Below are positions 1 to 9,563 of a DNA stretch of 64,000 bases, piece after piece. The stretch lies in assembly GCF_017355855.1 (NCBI RefSeq), contig NZ_JAFEWD010000004.1, positions 248,001 through 312,000 on the forward strand, read 5' to 3'. The notes below the pieces were generated by a model, which saw only the letters and a list, made by a program, of their open reading frames with translations, was not told the origin of the DNA and ran no database searches. Position 1 is the first letter of the stretch, and each line of letters begins with the position of its first letter. Source of the stretch: Pedobacter sp. SYSU D00535. Its GTDB lineage: Bacteria > Bacteroidota > Bacteroidia > Sphingobacteriales > Sphingobacteriaceae. Made by a program: the position numbers and the translations under genes.

Positions 1-363
1 GTGGTGGGGATCCGCGTAGTAGCAGAGAATGTTAAAACGCACTCTGTTAAACACACTAACATCAGCTATTTTACGATGGTAGCAATTGGAGATAATAATA
101 AGCCCACTACAGTACCGGGTTTGATACTCGAGAATCAGAAGGAGGTGATCAAGTTTATTGAAGCCATTAAGAGGAAGCGACTAAAACAGGAGTTCAAAAA
201 CAGTATCGCCGATGTAAGCAAATCCATCGATATCGAAATGGAGAAGCAGCTGTTGACTACAGAGCGCTGCATCATAGCCTCAGGTTGTGGAGAAGATGTT
301 CTTTCAGCTATTTATACTGACTCGCAGTTGTATCAGGAGGAGTACCGACTGGGTGTGCACTAG
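1..363 (+). CDS. Acyl-CoA thioesterase (hotdog fold), C-terminal part
   Basis: Partial gene cut by the left edge; the reading frame is open from base 1, so the real start lies upstream. The remaining 120 residues match the second half of cytosolic acyl-CoA thioester hydrolases of the YciA/YkhA type: a VVAENVKT strand, the segment HTNISYFTMVAIGD, then a PTTVPGL turn, followed by a Lys/Arg-rich helix. Such enzymes hydrolyse acyl-CoA to free acid and CoA in the cytoplasm. The C-terminal extension after the hotdog domain (about residues 65-120) is not one I recognise. The family call rests on the short conserved block, so the substrate cannot be stated. Confidence 0.75.
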   Translation: MVGIRVVAENVKTHSVKHTNISYFTMVAIGDNNKPTTVPGLILENQKEVIKFIEAIKRKRLKQEFKNSIADVSKSIDIEMEKQLLTTERCIIASGCGEDVLSAIYTDSQLYQEEYRLGVH

Positions 364-479
364 CGGCGAGGCTAAAGAAGAACGTGCTGAAAATGTGCAG
401 GTTTTTTATTGGATGTTAAAACATATTTAGGTATAATTGGTTGGATTTAAGCCGTTTTAATGCGGTCTGATAGCTAGCC

Positions 480-3400
480 ATGAATTCTAGAAATGCCTCC
501 GAAAAACTTGTGTGGTGGGGCTGTGTGGTGGTCATTCTTTTTTTGATTTCTTCTGATAGTGCCTTAGGTCAAAACACCTCCAATAAGGGAAAGGATTTCT
601 GGTTGGGCTATGGCAATCATGTGCAGGGCTTTAGCAATATGTCGCAGCGCATGGCTTTGTACATAACCTCCGACGTAAACACCACGGGCCAGGTGGAAAT
701 TCCCGGGATTGGCTATGCTTCCGCCTTCAGTGTTACTGCTAATTCGATCACAGTGGTTGACATTCCTCAGGAAGCCTATTTGAAGGATGAGGGAGCGTAC
801 GATTTAGGAATTCATGTAACATCAGCCAGGCCGATTGTGGTCTATTCGCATATTTATAATCAGGCTGTTTCCGGGGCTTCTCTGATCCTGCCGGTAAATA
901 CGCTTGGTCGTGAATATTATTCAATCAATTATCAGCAAACGTCCAACGATAATAATGCTCATTCTTATTTCTTCATTGTAGGAGTGGAGGATAATACCGA
1001 GGTGGAAGTCACTCCTTCTGCAGATACGAAAGGCGGCTGGACGGCGGGTCAGACCTACAGCATCAGGTTGAACCGGGGGCAGGTTTATCAGGTGCTGGGG
1101 GTGAGTACAGGCCGGACAGAAATAGGAACGAGGCAGGACGGAACGCCGGTATATGACCACCACGGCGTAGATTTAACGGGCTCCAAGATCCGGTCGATCA
1201 GTACCACGGGAGAGCCGTGTAAAAGAATTGCCGTGTTTTCGGGAAGTGGGAAAATCGCTATCGGATGCTCTTCCAACACCAGAAGTTCAGATAATCTTTT
1301 TCAGCAGCTCTATCCTACTGCCGCCTGGGGAAAGCGTTTTGTAACTGCGCCACTGAAAGAAAGGAATTATGATATTTATAGAATCATAAAGAGCGACCCG
1401 TCCGCCTCTGTGAAATTAAATGGGACAGTAATTCCAGCAAGTTCTTTTACTAACAATTTCTACTTCGAGTTTTCTTCTACAAGTGCTAACTACGTAGAGT
1501 CTGATAAATCTATTCAGGTGGTCCAGTATTCTGTGACCCAAAACCAAAATGTCAATTGTACCGCCCTTCGCGAGCCCTACGGGGATCCTGAAATGATCTA
1601 TCTGAATCCTATCGAGCAAACCCTCGAAAAAATCACCTTGTATTCTTCCGGATATTACAATATTCAGGCACATTTTGTAAATGTCGTAATCGAAACGGCA
1701 GCGGCGGGCAGTCTGCGCCTGGACGGGAGTCCATACACAGGAGGTTTCACACCCATTCCTAATAATCCAACATATTCCTATGCCCAGATTTCGGTGGGAG
1801 AAGGGGTCCACACCTTGTCCGCCGATCGTGGATTCAATGCCATTGCATACGGATTCGGTCAGGCTGAGTCCTATGGTTATGCAGCGGGAGCTAACGTGAA
1901 GAGTTTGGCTATTGAGGCGGAGAGTAAGGTAACCAACCGGGTAGAAGCGAACGGTTGTATCGGTGAGCTCTTTGATATGAAGGTGTATCTGTTGTATGCC
2001 ACTAATAAATTGGTTTGGGACCTCGGAAATGGGAGCACTCCCCTTGTCGTTAACAACCCGTCTCCATCCGGGACGGTAATTCGGGAAGGAAAGGAGTATT
2101 ATGTTTATCAGTATCCAAACTCGCCGATTAGTTTTAATGCGGTGGGCGATTATTCGATAGAAGTTACCGCCAATAAGCCCCTGGCTGATGGCTGTGGAAG
2201 CACGGAGGAACTAGTGTCCGATTTTTCCATTTATAGCTCCCCTAAAGCTGAATTCTCCTTCCCTCAAATTGCATGCCTGGGTACCGAGGTAGTATTCACC
2301 GATGCAAGTGACGGTTTGGGGCCAGCTATCAAATCCTGGAGCTGGAATTTTGGGGATCCCTATGCCACCAGCGCTAGTCCGAATACTTCAAGCATCCAGC
2401 ATCCTACCCATGTGTTTTCCAAAGCGGGCACTTACACCGTGAAGTTGCAAATACAAAATGAATCGACTTGCGACCCAGCCTTTGTGGAACACGTGATAAC
2501 AATTAAAGATAATGCAAGTGGCAATTTTTCAATCTCAGCTCAGGCTTGTGAAGGACAACCAGTAGTGTTTACCGACTTGTCTTCGGTTTCGGCGGGCAAT
2601 GGAAGTATCGTCAAGTGGAGCTGGGATTTTAACGACCCAAATGCTACACCGGATAATCCGAATACTAGCGAGGACCGGCATCCTACTCATTTATTTAGTC
2701 GGCCCGGCGTATATCACGTGAAGCTGCTGCTGGAAACAGAGTTCGGCTGCCGGAGCAGTGTGACGAAAGAAGTCATCATTAGTCCTAAGCCAAAGGTAGA
2801 TTTTGCCCTCCCAAAAGCTTGTGTTGATGACCAGGTCATCTTCGCGGACCTTTCCACCATCGATAATAATACAGCTGCTCAGTTTACCTATCTCTGGGAT
2901 TTTGGAGACGGTTCGCCGGTGACGATTAATAATACCCGGAAAAATCCATCCCACAGGTATACCGAAGCGAAAGTTTATACGGTTTCTTTAACCGTCACCT
3001 CTGCCACAGGTTGCTCATTTACTGCCAGCAAAGAATTTACGGTCAATGGAAAAAATCCCGTGGCCGTGTTTCAAGCGCAAGGTCCTACGGAGCTGTGCAG
3101 CAACCAGGCCTTTAGCTTTATCAATAAGTCTACTGTTGGTTTTGGGAAAATAACCCGGCTGGAATGGTATTTTGATGCTACAAAACCTGAAGAAGTATTG
3201 GTGGATGATGATCCGGAATTTTCGGAAGTGGTCAGTCACAAGTACCCCGTTCATCATGAACTTCAGCCCAGGCAGTATACGGTGCGGTTACTTGCTTACT
3301 CTGGTAGCTCCTGTGTGGATGCTACAGAACTGCAGGTGATGGTGAAAGGGTTGCCGGAACTTCAGATCGATCAGCCGCCAGCGGTTTGTATGGATTCCAA

Positions 3401-4088
3401 ACCGTTCAGGCTCCAGGTTTTTGAAAAACATAATTTCCAGGGTACCTATCACTTCTCCGGTCGTGGAGTTTCAGCTTCGGGTATATTCGATCCGGCAGCA
3501 GCAGGTCCGGGAAAACATACCATTACGTGCAGCTTCACGGCTGCAGGTTGTACTGTTAGCGAAACCCTCCAACTTGAACTATTTCCCACACCTGCACTCA
3601 ATACGCTAACAGAAGTGTACGTGTTGGAAGGGGAAACTTTGCAGCTAAGTGCGCAGGCCAGCAATAACGTTATTCGTTATTTATGGTCTCCGGCCCTTTA
3701 TTTAGACCGTACGGATGTGCCTAATCCGCGTGTTACGCCTGAGGCAGATATTACTTACCGGCTGGAGGTTGTATCAGACAAAGGTTGTATAGCCTGGGAG
3801 TCTGTGAAAGTTAAAGTGTTGAAAAAGTTAAAAGTTCCAAATACTTTTACTCCGAACGGCGATTTGGTGAATGATTTTTGGGTAATTGATTTTCTAAATG
3901 AATATCCGGAAAGTTCAGTGGATGTGTTTACCCGGCAGGGCCGGAAAGTGTTTAGCTCGAGAGGCTATCCAAATCCCTGGGATGGAAGGGCAAACGGCGC
4001 CGACTTACCTGCAGGAACTTATTACTATATTATTGAGCCTAAAAGTGGTAGAAAACCGGTTTCAGGTTATGTAAGCATTGTTCGTTAA
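480..4088 (+). CDS. Large secreted PKD-repeat protein with IgGFc-binding-like N-terminus and type IX secretion C-terminal domain
   Basis: Cell-surface or secreted protein of 1202 aa. Residues 1-30 form a signal peptide (hydrophobic run VVVILFLIS, then SALGQ). Residues about 33-480 resemble the IgGFc-binding N-terminal domain (opening GKDFWLGYGNH). Three PKD-type domains follow, each with a W-(N/D)-F-(G/N)-D core near residues 619, 711 and 803, and a weaker one near 893. The last ~85 residues begin VPNTFTPNGDLVNDFW and end in the DLPAGTYYYII pattern: the gliding-motility-associated (type B) C-terminal domain that targets proteins to the type IX secretion system. The porP/sprF-like gene 20 nt downstream is the usual partner of type B substrates. 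The ligand is unknown; 'IgGFc-binding' is a domain name only. Confidence 0.88.
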   Translation: MNSRNASEKLVWWGCVVVILFLISSDSALGQNTSNKGKDFWLGYGNHVQGFSNMSQRMALYITSDVNTTGQVEIPGIGYASAFSVTANSITVVDIPQEAYLKDEGAYDLGIHVTSARPIVVYSHIYNQAVSGASLILPVNTLGREYYSINYQQTSNDNNAHSYFFIVGVEDNTEVEVTPSADTKGGWTAGQTYSIRLNRGQVYQVLGVSTGRTEIGTRQDGTPVYDHHGVDLTGSKIRSISTTGEPCKRIAVFSGSGKIAIGCSSNTRSSDNLFQQLYPTAAWGKRFVTAPLKERNYDIYRIIKSDPSASVKLNGTVIPASSFTNNFYFEFSSTSANYVESDKSIQVVQYSVTQNQNVNCTALREPYGDPEMIYLNPIEQTLEKITLYSSGYYNIQAHFVNVVIETAAAGSLRLDGSPYTGGFTPIPNNPTYSYAQISVGEGVHTLSADRGFNAIAYGFGQAESYGYAAGANVKSLAIEAESKVTNRVEANGCIGELFDMKVYLLYATNKLVWDLGNGSTPLVVNNPSPSGTVIREGKEYYVYQYPNSPISFNAVGDYSIEVTANKPLADGCGSTEELVSDFSIYSSPKAEFSFPQIACLGTEVVFTDASDGLGPAIKSWSWNFGDPYATSASPNTSSIQHPTHVFSKAGTYTVKLQIQNESTCDPAFVEHVITIKDNASGNFSISAQACEGQPVVFTDLSSVSAGNGSIVKWSWDFNDPNATPDNPNTSEDRHPTHLFSRPGVYHVKLLLETEFGCRSSVTKEVIISPKPKVDFALPKACVDDQVIFADLSTIDNNTAAQFTYLWDFGDGSPVTINNTRKNPSHRYTEAKVYTVSLTVTSATGCSFTASKEFTVNGKNPVAVFQAQGPTELCSNQAFSFINKSTVGFGKITRLEWYFDATKPEEVLVDDDPEFSEVVSHKYPVHHELQPRQYTVRLLAYSGSSCVDATELQVMVKGLPELQIDQPPAVCMDSKPFRLQVFEKHNFQGTYHFSGRGVSASGIFDPAAAGPGKHTITCSFTAAGCTVSETLQLELFPTPALNTLTEVYVLEGETLQLSAQASNNVIRYLWSPALYLDRTDVPNPRVTPEADITYRLEVVSDKGCIAWESVKVKVLKKLKVPNTFTPNGDLVNDFWVIDFLNEYPESSVDVFTRQGRKVFSSRGYPNPWDGRANGADLPAGTYYYIIEPKSGRKPVSGYVSIVR

Positions 4089-4108
4089 TAATCCTAATTG
4101 GTGAAAAT

Positions 4109-5125
4109 TTGAGATTACTTCTACCCATATTGTTCGCATTATTTCTCGCTGGCTCTGTCCAGGGGCAAGAGCGGCCGCTGTACACCCAATTTATCTTCAA
4201 TAACTACCTCTGGAATCCTGCAATTACAGGGATTGAAAATTATATCGATGTAAAGGCAGGCCATCGCACGCAGTGGCAGGGCCTGGAAGGCGCCCCCGTC
4301 ACTAGCTTTGTATCTCTTCACGCTCCCCTCGGTAAGAATTTCCTTTATGGCAATGCCACCTCATTTTCTTCCGATGGAAACAACCGGATGAGCAGGAGTT
4401 ACACCCAGTATTATCGAGCTTCTGAACCTCACCACGGCATTGGCTTCCATGGAACGTTTGATGAATCAGGGCCGATTAACCAGTTTAATGTAAATGGGAC
4501 TTATGCGTACCATTTGGGTCTTTCTGAATCATTGAACCTCTCATTGGGGGTTGCAGCTGGTTTGACAAGACATGCATTTAACTCCTCCAATGTAGAACTT
4601 GGAGATCCAAGCCGCCCCGATCCTGCAGTGTTAGCTGCTGCTGGGTCAAGGATTAAAGCCGATTTGGGCGCTGGCATTTGGTTTTATGGTTCCAGGTTTT
4701 TCTTTGGAGTTTCCGGGCAACAGCTTCTGGGGATCAGACTAACTTCTTCCTCTAATATGGAGTCTGCTTTTGACGATGCCTTGCCGCAATATATCGCTAC
4801 GGGAGGTGTTAAATTATTTATGTCGGAGGATATTGCAGCCGTTCCCTCGGTATTGCTTGCTAAAACAGCCTCTTCACCAATGGTTTTTGATGCCAATTTA
4901 AAGCTTGCTTTTCAGGATAAATTCTGGATAGGGGGAGGGTATCGCCAGGACGACTCTTTTTCAGTCCTTGCAGGATTCAACGTTAGTCACCTGCTCAATT
5001 TAAGTTATGCTTATGATTTTACAACTTCCGATTTACAGACGGTAAGCAACGGATCTCATGAAATTATTTTGGGCTTATTGCTGAACAACCGCTACAAGGT
5101 GACTTGCCCGCAAAGAAACTGGTAG
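4109..5125 (+). CDS. PorP/SprF family type IX secretion membrane protein
   Basis: 338-aa outer-membrane protein of the PorP/SprF family. It has a signal peptide (LLLPILFALFLAGSVQGQ), then the family opening PLYTQFIFNNYLWNPAITGIENY and a beta-rich barrel ending in a strand with NLSYAYDFTTSDL. Family members help type IX substrates with type B C-terminal domains reach or stay on the surface, and are typically encoded right after their substrate, as here. Start is TTG at 4109: no ATG lies between the upstream stop and the signal peptide, and the GTG at 4101 runs into a stop. Probably one operon with the upstream adhesin. A hairpin at 5126-5155 follows. Confidence 0.9.
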   Translation: MRLLLPILFALFLAGSVQGQERPLYTQFIFNNYLWNPAITGIENYIDVKAGHRTQWQGLEGAPVTSFVSLHAPLGKNFLYGNATSFSSDGNNRMSRSYTQYYRASEPHHGIGFHGTFDESGPINQFNVNGTYAYHLGLSESLNLSLGVAAGLTRHAFNSSNVELGDPSRPDPAVLAAAGSRIKADLGAGIWFYGSRFFFGVSGQQLLGIRLTSSSNMESAFDDALPQYIATGGVKLFMSEDIAAVPSVLLAKTASSPMVFDANLKLAFQDKFWIGGGYRQDDSFSVLAGFNVSHLLNLSYAYDFTTSDLQTVSNGSHEIILGLLLNNRYKVTCPQRNW

Positions 5126-5155
5126 AGGAAAGAGCTCGGTTTATAGCTCTTTCCT
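5126..5155. terminator. Hairpin between convergent porP-like gene and rpoN
   Basis: Eleven-bp perfect inverted repeat AGGAAAGAGCT / AGCTCTTTCCT with an 8-nt loop. It lies just after the porP-like stop and overlaps the rpoN stop codon. Neither side has a long T-run, so it may act as a bidirectional 3' end stabiliser rather than a classic terminator. Confidence 0.5.
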
Positions 5156-6619
5156 TAACCTCGCTACCGGAATATTCATTGCCTCGCGGTATTTCGCAAC
5201 CGTTCTTCGGGCAATATTATAACCTTTCTCTTTTAGAATTTCCGCCAACTTCTCATCCGCAAGTGGGTGACGTTTGTCTTCCTTACCGATACATTCCTCC
5301 AGGATCTTCTTCACCTCTTTGTTCGAAACCTCTTCACCGCTTTCGGTTTGGATGGCCTCAGAAAAGAATGATTTCAGCAGGAACGTTCCGAACTCAGTCT
5401 GAACGTACTTAGAGTTAGCAACCCTGGAAACTGTAGAAATGTCCATGCCGATGCGGTCTGCAATATCCTTCAGGATCATCGGTTTCAGATTGCGCTCATC
5501 ACCAGTAAGGAAATAATCATACTGATAGTGCATAATAGCATTCATCGTCTTAAGCAAGGTTTGCTGGCGCTGCTTGATGGCGTCGATGAACCATTTTGCA
5601 GAATCCAGTTTTTGCTTCACAAACTGGACCGCTTCTTTTAGTTTTTTATCCTTCTGGGATGCCTTATCATAGTGCTCAAACATCTCCTGGTAGGATCGGC
5701 TGATGCGAAGTTCAGGAGCATTTTGTGCATTTAGGGTCAATACTAATGTTCCGTCGTTGTTGGAAATATGAAAATCAGGGATGACCTGTAGCTGTTTGGT
5801 ATTAACCTCACTCGAGTCACCTGGCTTAGGATTTAATTTCAGGATTTCGTTCACCACCTCGCGGAGTTCCTCGGAGTCCATGCCCAGGATCCGCTCCAGC
5901 TTATCGTAATGTTTTCTGGTAAACTCATCCAGGTGGTTCTCCACAATTTCGATGGCCTTGTGAATGACCGGGTTGTTCTGATCTTTCTTACGTAACTGGA
6001 TAAGTAAACACTCCTGCAAATCCCTCGCACCAACTCCTGCTGGCTCGAAGCCTTGGATTACTTTGAGCATTTCCTCTACCTCTTCTTCTTCCGCAAAAAC
6101 GTTTTGAGAGAAGGCGAGATCATCGATTAAGGACGTGATTGACCGGCGCAGGTAGCCATCGTCATCGAGACTTCCAATAATCTGTTGGCCAATGACGAAG
6201 TCTTTATCTGACAAAGGAACCAGGTCCAGCTGTTGCTGAAGATTTTCATAAAACGAGTTTTGAATGGCGATAGGGATTTCCTTTCGATCGTCCTCATCAT
6301 CACCATTTTGATCGTATTTTGATCCGTATTCGTTAACGTTATCCTCCTGAAGGTAGTCGTCTATATTAAATTCATCGAAATCGTCTCCGCTTTCCTCTCC
6401 CTCAAAGTTTGAGTCGTCATCAGGATCCTTATCAGGATACTGCTCCACCGGCTCGTTCATATTCGCTAAGCTCAGATCTTCTAACGCAGGATTTTCCTCT
6501 AACTCTTCTTTAATCCGTGCATCTAAGGCCACAGTTGGTACTTGTAGTAATTTGATAAACTGTATCTGCTGTGGAGATAGTTTCTGAAGTAACTTTTGTT
6601 GTAAATTCTGTCTTAGCAT
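5141..6619 (-). CDS. rpoN: RNA polymerase sigma-54 factor
   Basis: Sigma-54, 492 aa, recognises -24/-12 promoters with AAA+ activators. Residues 1-45 are the Gln/Leu-rich region I (MLRQNLQQKLLQKLSPQQIQ), followed by a strongly acidic region II (about residues 50-115), the core-binding domain, the helix-turn-helix, and the diagnostic RpoN box ARRTVAKYRE some 20 residues from the end. I chose the ATG at 6619 rather than the TTG at 6634: the family begins MLxQxLQQKL, and a TAnnTTTG box at 6632-6639 would place transcription start downstream of that TTG. Monocistronic, divergent from the pirin gene. Confidence 0.96.
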   Translation of the reverse strand: MLRQNLQQKLLQKLSPQQIQFIKLLQVPTVALDARIKEELEENPALEDLSLANMNEPVEQYPDKDPDDDSNFEGEESGDDFDEFNIDDYLQEDNVNEYGSKYDQNGDDEDDRKEIPIAIQNSFYENLQQQLDLVPLSDKDFVIGQQIIGSLDDDGYLRRSITSLIDDLAFSQNVFAEEEEVEEMLKVIQGFEPAGVGARDLQECLLIQLRKKDQNNPVIHKAIEIVENHLDEFTRKHYDKLERILGMDSEELREVVNEILKLNPKPGDSSEVNTKQLQVIPDFHISNNDGTLVLTLNAQNAPELRISRSYQEMFEHYDKASQKDKKLKEAVQFVKQKLDSAKWFIDAIKQRQQTLLKTMNAIMHYQYDYFLTGDERNLKPMILKDIADRIGMDISTVSRVANSKYVQTEFGTFLLKSFFSEAIQTESGEEVSNKEVKKILEECIGKEDKRHPLADEKLAEILKEKGYNIARRTVAKYREAMNIPVARLRKEL

Positions 6620-6631
6620 AAAGTTGTGCCC

Positions 6632-6639
6632 CAAAAATA
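6632..6639 (-). promoter_or_regulatory. rpoN promoter -7 box (TATTTTTG)
   Basis: Matches the Bacteroidota consensus TAnnTTTG, 12 nt before the ATG; expected leader only about 8-9 nt. An 8-bp inverted repeat AACAGCTG-N6-CAGCTGTT at 6662-6683 lies just upstream, near the -33 region. Confidence 0.65.
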
Positions 6640-6848
6640 CATATAAACAAATAAAAAGGGGAACAGCTGGACTGGCAGCTGTTTTTGGTTTACATGTAAC
6701 ACAAGATTAATAAAAAAGATTTAGCAATAGCTTATAAAATATTTAACTGGAGATAGGTCCTTTATACAGAAGCTTTTAAGGTTTTGGATAGTCTGATGTG
6801 AATTTTTTTTATGCAGAAACAAAATATTTTTAGATTAATTTATGCTGT

Positions 6849-7703
6849 ATGAGAACAGTAAAAGCGATTCATAATGCCAGTTTTTCCCCTATTGGAGAGC
6901 TTATCACGTATACAGCCCTGCCTAACAGATCCATCGATCAGGTTGATCCTTTTCTTTTTCTGAATCACCACGGTCATCAGGTTTATCCTCCTAATAATAA
7001 TGGACTACCTTTTGGTCCCCATCCACATCGGGGAATGGAAACAGTAACTTTTATCCTTGAAGGAGATATCATGCATCAGGACACCGGAGGGCATCAAAGT
7101 GTTATAACGGCAGGAGGTGTTCAATGGATGACTGCAGGGAGGGGACTTATCCATGCTGAGGTATCATCAGACGAGTTCAAGAAGCAGGGGGGAGGATTGG
7201 AGATATTACAGCTCTGGCTGAATCTGCCGGCCCGGTTGAAAATGACAGAACCTTTTTATAAGGGGCTGCAAAGTGGAGACATTCCCAAACTTACGCTGGA
7301 TGATGGTAAGGTGACTCTAAATCTCGTCTCGGGGAATCTGGAAGGCGTACAAGGAGCTTTTGAGTCGCATCTGGACCTCCACTTAAGCACCATATTCTTT
7401 AACCGGGGAGGCAGCATTCATCTTACTGTTCCTGAAAATCACAACATCTTTTTCTATGTCATCCGGGGCGAGTTGAGGGTGAATGAAGCGCTTGCGAGCA
7501 TACATCAGCTGGTAGAGTTTGGAGCGGGTTCAGGAAACTTACAGATCGATGCGATAGACGACAGTATATTACTTTTTGGCCACGCTGAGCCTTTAAATGA
7601 GCCACTGGTAGCTCAAGGCCCGTTCGTGATGAATACGCATGAAGAAATAAGGCAAGCCTATGACGATTACCGGCAGGGGAAGTTTGGGAACTGGTCGTTT
7701 TAA
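6849..7703 (+). CDS. Pirin family bicupin protein
   Basis: 284-aa pirin-like double-stranded beta-helix protein, cytoplasmic. The N-terminal cupin (about residues 15-125) carries the metal-binding pattern: HHGHQVYPP, PHPHRGMETVT with two His, and later GRGLIHAE with another His plus Glu. Some pirins show quercetin dioxygenase activity, but the function of most bacterial members is unknown. The second cupin (about 165-260) is less conserved. ribE follows 17 nt downstream but has its own -7 box, so co-transcription is not assured. Length is typical. Confidence 0.9.
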   Translation: MRTVKAIHNASFSPIGELITYTALPNRSIDQVDPFLFLNHHGHQVYPPNNNGLPFGPHPHRGMETVTFILEGDIMHQDTGGHQSVITAGGVQWMTAGRGLIHAEVSSDEFKKQGGGLEILQLWLNLPARLKMTEPFYKGLQSGDIPKLTLDDGKVTLNLVSGNLEGVQGAFESHLDLHLSTIFFNRGGSIHLTVPENHNIFFYVIRGELRVNEALASIHQLVEFGAGSGNLQIDAIDDSILLFGHAEPLNEPLVAQGPFVMNTHEEIRQAYDDYRQGKFGNWSF

Positions 7704-7708
7704 TTATG

Positions 7709-7716
7709 TAAATTTG
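7709..7716 (+). promoter_or_regulatory. ribE promoter -7 box (TAAATTTG)
   Basis: TAnnTTTG match ending 4 nt before the ribE ATG. If used, transcription starts at or next to the start codon (leaderless). Confidence 0.5.
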
Positions 7717-7720
7717 ACCC

Positions 7721-8308
7721 ATGTTCACTGGCATCATAGAAACCTTGGGAAAGGTTCAGTTTCTTCAATCCGATAAGGGAAACCTCCACATTACGGTAAC
7801 TTCGCAGATCTCTCAGGAATTAAAGGTAGATCAGTCTGTAGCTCATAACGGCGTTTGTCTCACGGTGGTTTCCGTAAGCGGAAACACGCATACGGTAACC
7901 GCTATTCAGGAAACGCTGGATAAGTCGGCGATTGGAAAGCTGAAGGAAGGAGATCTGGTTAATTTGGAGCGTTGTATGCAAATGAATGGGCGACTGGATG
8001 GCCACATTGTTCAGGGGCACGTGGATCAGGTGGCTGAGTGCATTGAATTAGAAGAGATGGACGGAAGCTGGCTTTATACATTTCAGTACGATCCGTCGAA
8101 AGGGAATGTAACCGTCGAGAAGGGCTCAGTCTGTGTCAACGGGATTAGCCTTACCGTTGTAAACTCTCAGGAGGGACGTTTTTCTGTGGCAATCATTCCC
8201 TACACTTACGAGCATACGAACCTGCAAAATGTAAAGCCAGGTACGTCGGTAAATCTGGAGTTTGATATTATTGGTAAATACGTAGCGAGGTTGATGGGCA
8301 GAGGATAG
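7721..8308 (+). CDS. ribE: Riboflavin synthase, alpha subunit
   Basis: 195-aa enzyme that dismutates two 6,7-dimethyl-8-ribityllumazine molecules to riboflavin and a pyrimidine by-product. It starts with the family signature MFTGIIE and has two tandem lumazine-binding domains (about residues 1-95 and 96-190). Visible hallmarks are HNGVCLTV in the first and the parallel CVNGISLTV in the second, plus NLERCMQMNGRLDGHIVQGH at the junction. Cytoplasmic trimer in the family. No other rib gene is in this window and no FMN riboswitch is visible upstream; a TAnnTTTG box sits directly before the ATG. Confidence 0.97.
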   Translation: MFTGIIETLGKVQFLQSDKGNLHITVTSQISQELKVDQSVAHNGVCLTVVSVSGNTHTVTAIQETLDKSAIGKLKEGDLVNLERCMQMNGRLDGHIVQGHVDQVAECIELEEMDGSWLYTFQYDPSKGNVTVEKGSVCVNGISLTVVNSQEGRFSVAIIPYTYEHTNLQNVKPGTSVNLEFDIIGKYVARLMGRG

Positions 8309-8314
8309 TCTGAA

Positions 8315-9465
8315 CTAAAACTGTTCAAGTTCCCGAACCCGCTTCACAACAAAAGGGTAGATCTCTTTATCGGATTTTTCTTCCTTGTAGTTACGTAAGT
8401 ATAGCTTATAATAGGATTTGGCGTTCTTGTAATCTTTCATCTGGCCATCGTACAAGCGGGCAATACTGTAATTATAACTGTTATACGCCTTGTACTCTGC
8501 TGCCTTTTTGTACATCTGAATTGCTTTTGAATATTTTTCCAGCTTTTCGAAGTTCTCCGCCGCTGTTGATAGTAGAGACTAATATTGTCCGAAATGCCAT
8601 CGTCGATACTCTTGTGAAGATATTCAATACTGTTATTGTAGTCCTTCAGCTTGCTGTAGGCGAGGGCAGTATAATAAAAAGAAATTTCATTGCCCAGCTT
8701 TTCCTGTTCCAGCAGGTTATAGGTGTTGATACAGTCCTTAAACTGATTAAGGTGATAGTAGGATTGCGCGAGGATGCTTATGGTCTCGCCTGATTTATCT
8801 CCTAACAGTGCCACTGCTCGTTTTGCTACGTCCCGGGCTAACTCTCTTTTTTTCATCCAGTGAGCTATTTTCATCTTTTCCCGGGTAAGCAAAAGATTAA
8901 GGGAGTCCGCTGCCAGTGCTACGTCAATCACCGAGTCAGCCTTTTCGAGTTGTTCGTTCGCTCGTAAGGTTCTCGAAAGGTCGTAGGCCACGTCTGGATC
9001 GCTAGGCGACAAATAGTTCGCGCGCATGAGGGCTGACAACTGAAGCGCGTTGTCTTTCAACTGCTCGGCAATGAAGGAGAGGCGCTTGTAGACGAAAAAG
9101 TTGGTAGAGTCTTGCTCGGTAATCTTCTGATAGTAGGTTTTCGTTAATTGATAATTTCCACGTTTCTCGTTGATCACCGCGAGGTTGTAAAGGACATTTG
9201 TATTGGTGGAATCTAGTTCCTGTAAATGTTTGTAGCGCTTTTCGGCCTCCGGCAGGTTCCCAGCCATCATATAGCAGTAGGCAAGTCGGGAAATACTTTT
9301 CTGATCTTTTGGGTCGGATGTTCTTTCCAGGTACTCAGCGGCTTCCTTATAGTTTTGAGATTGCAGCAGTTCAAGTAGGTACTCGTTATTTCCACCGGAA
9401 GATTGAGCTTGGAGGGTGCTTGTACACAGGGTCAAGAATGTTAGAAGGCTTAGTAAGGTTTTCAT
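8315..9465 (-). pseudogene. Secreted TPR-repeat protein interrupted by a single-base frameshift
   Basis: Tetratricopeptide-repeat protein with an N-terminal signal peptide (MKTLLSLLTFLTLCTSTLQAQ) and about ten TPR units, presumably a periplasmic scaffold. The first frame runs well to ...DNISLYYQQ, then turns into an Arg/Lys-rich tail unlike a TPR. The next frame continues the repeat from AAENFEKLEKYSKAIQMY to the natural end VRELEQF. Adding one base near 8559-8568 (minus strand CAACAGCGGCGG) would restore one protein of about 383 aa. Either a sequencing error or a recent mutation. Start set at ATG 9465, not TTG 9489, because the signal peptide begins there. Confidence 0.8.
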
Positions 9466-9563
9466 AAAAGCTAAGGTAGGAAATATCAACTAATTATTTA
9501 GTTAACAGTTCCTGCCTTAACATTTTTTAAGATTTAACCTGGTAGACGCTAAAACCGCTCTAT

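Noticed and set aside
6620-6634. TTG start for rpoN
   Set aside because: It overlaps the promoter box; homologues start at the ATG 6619 equivalent.
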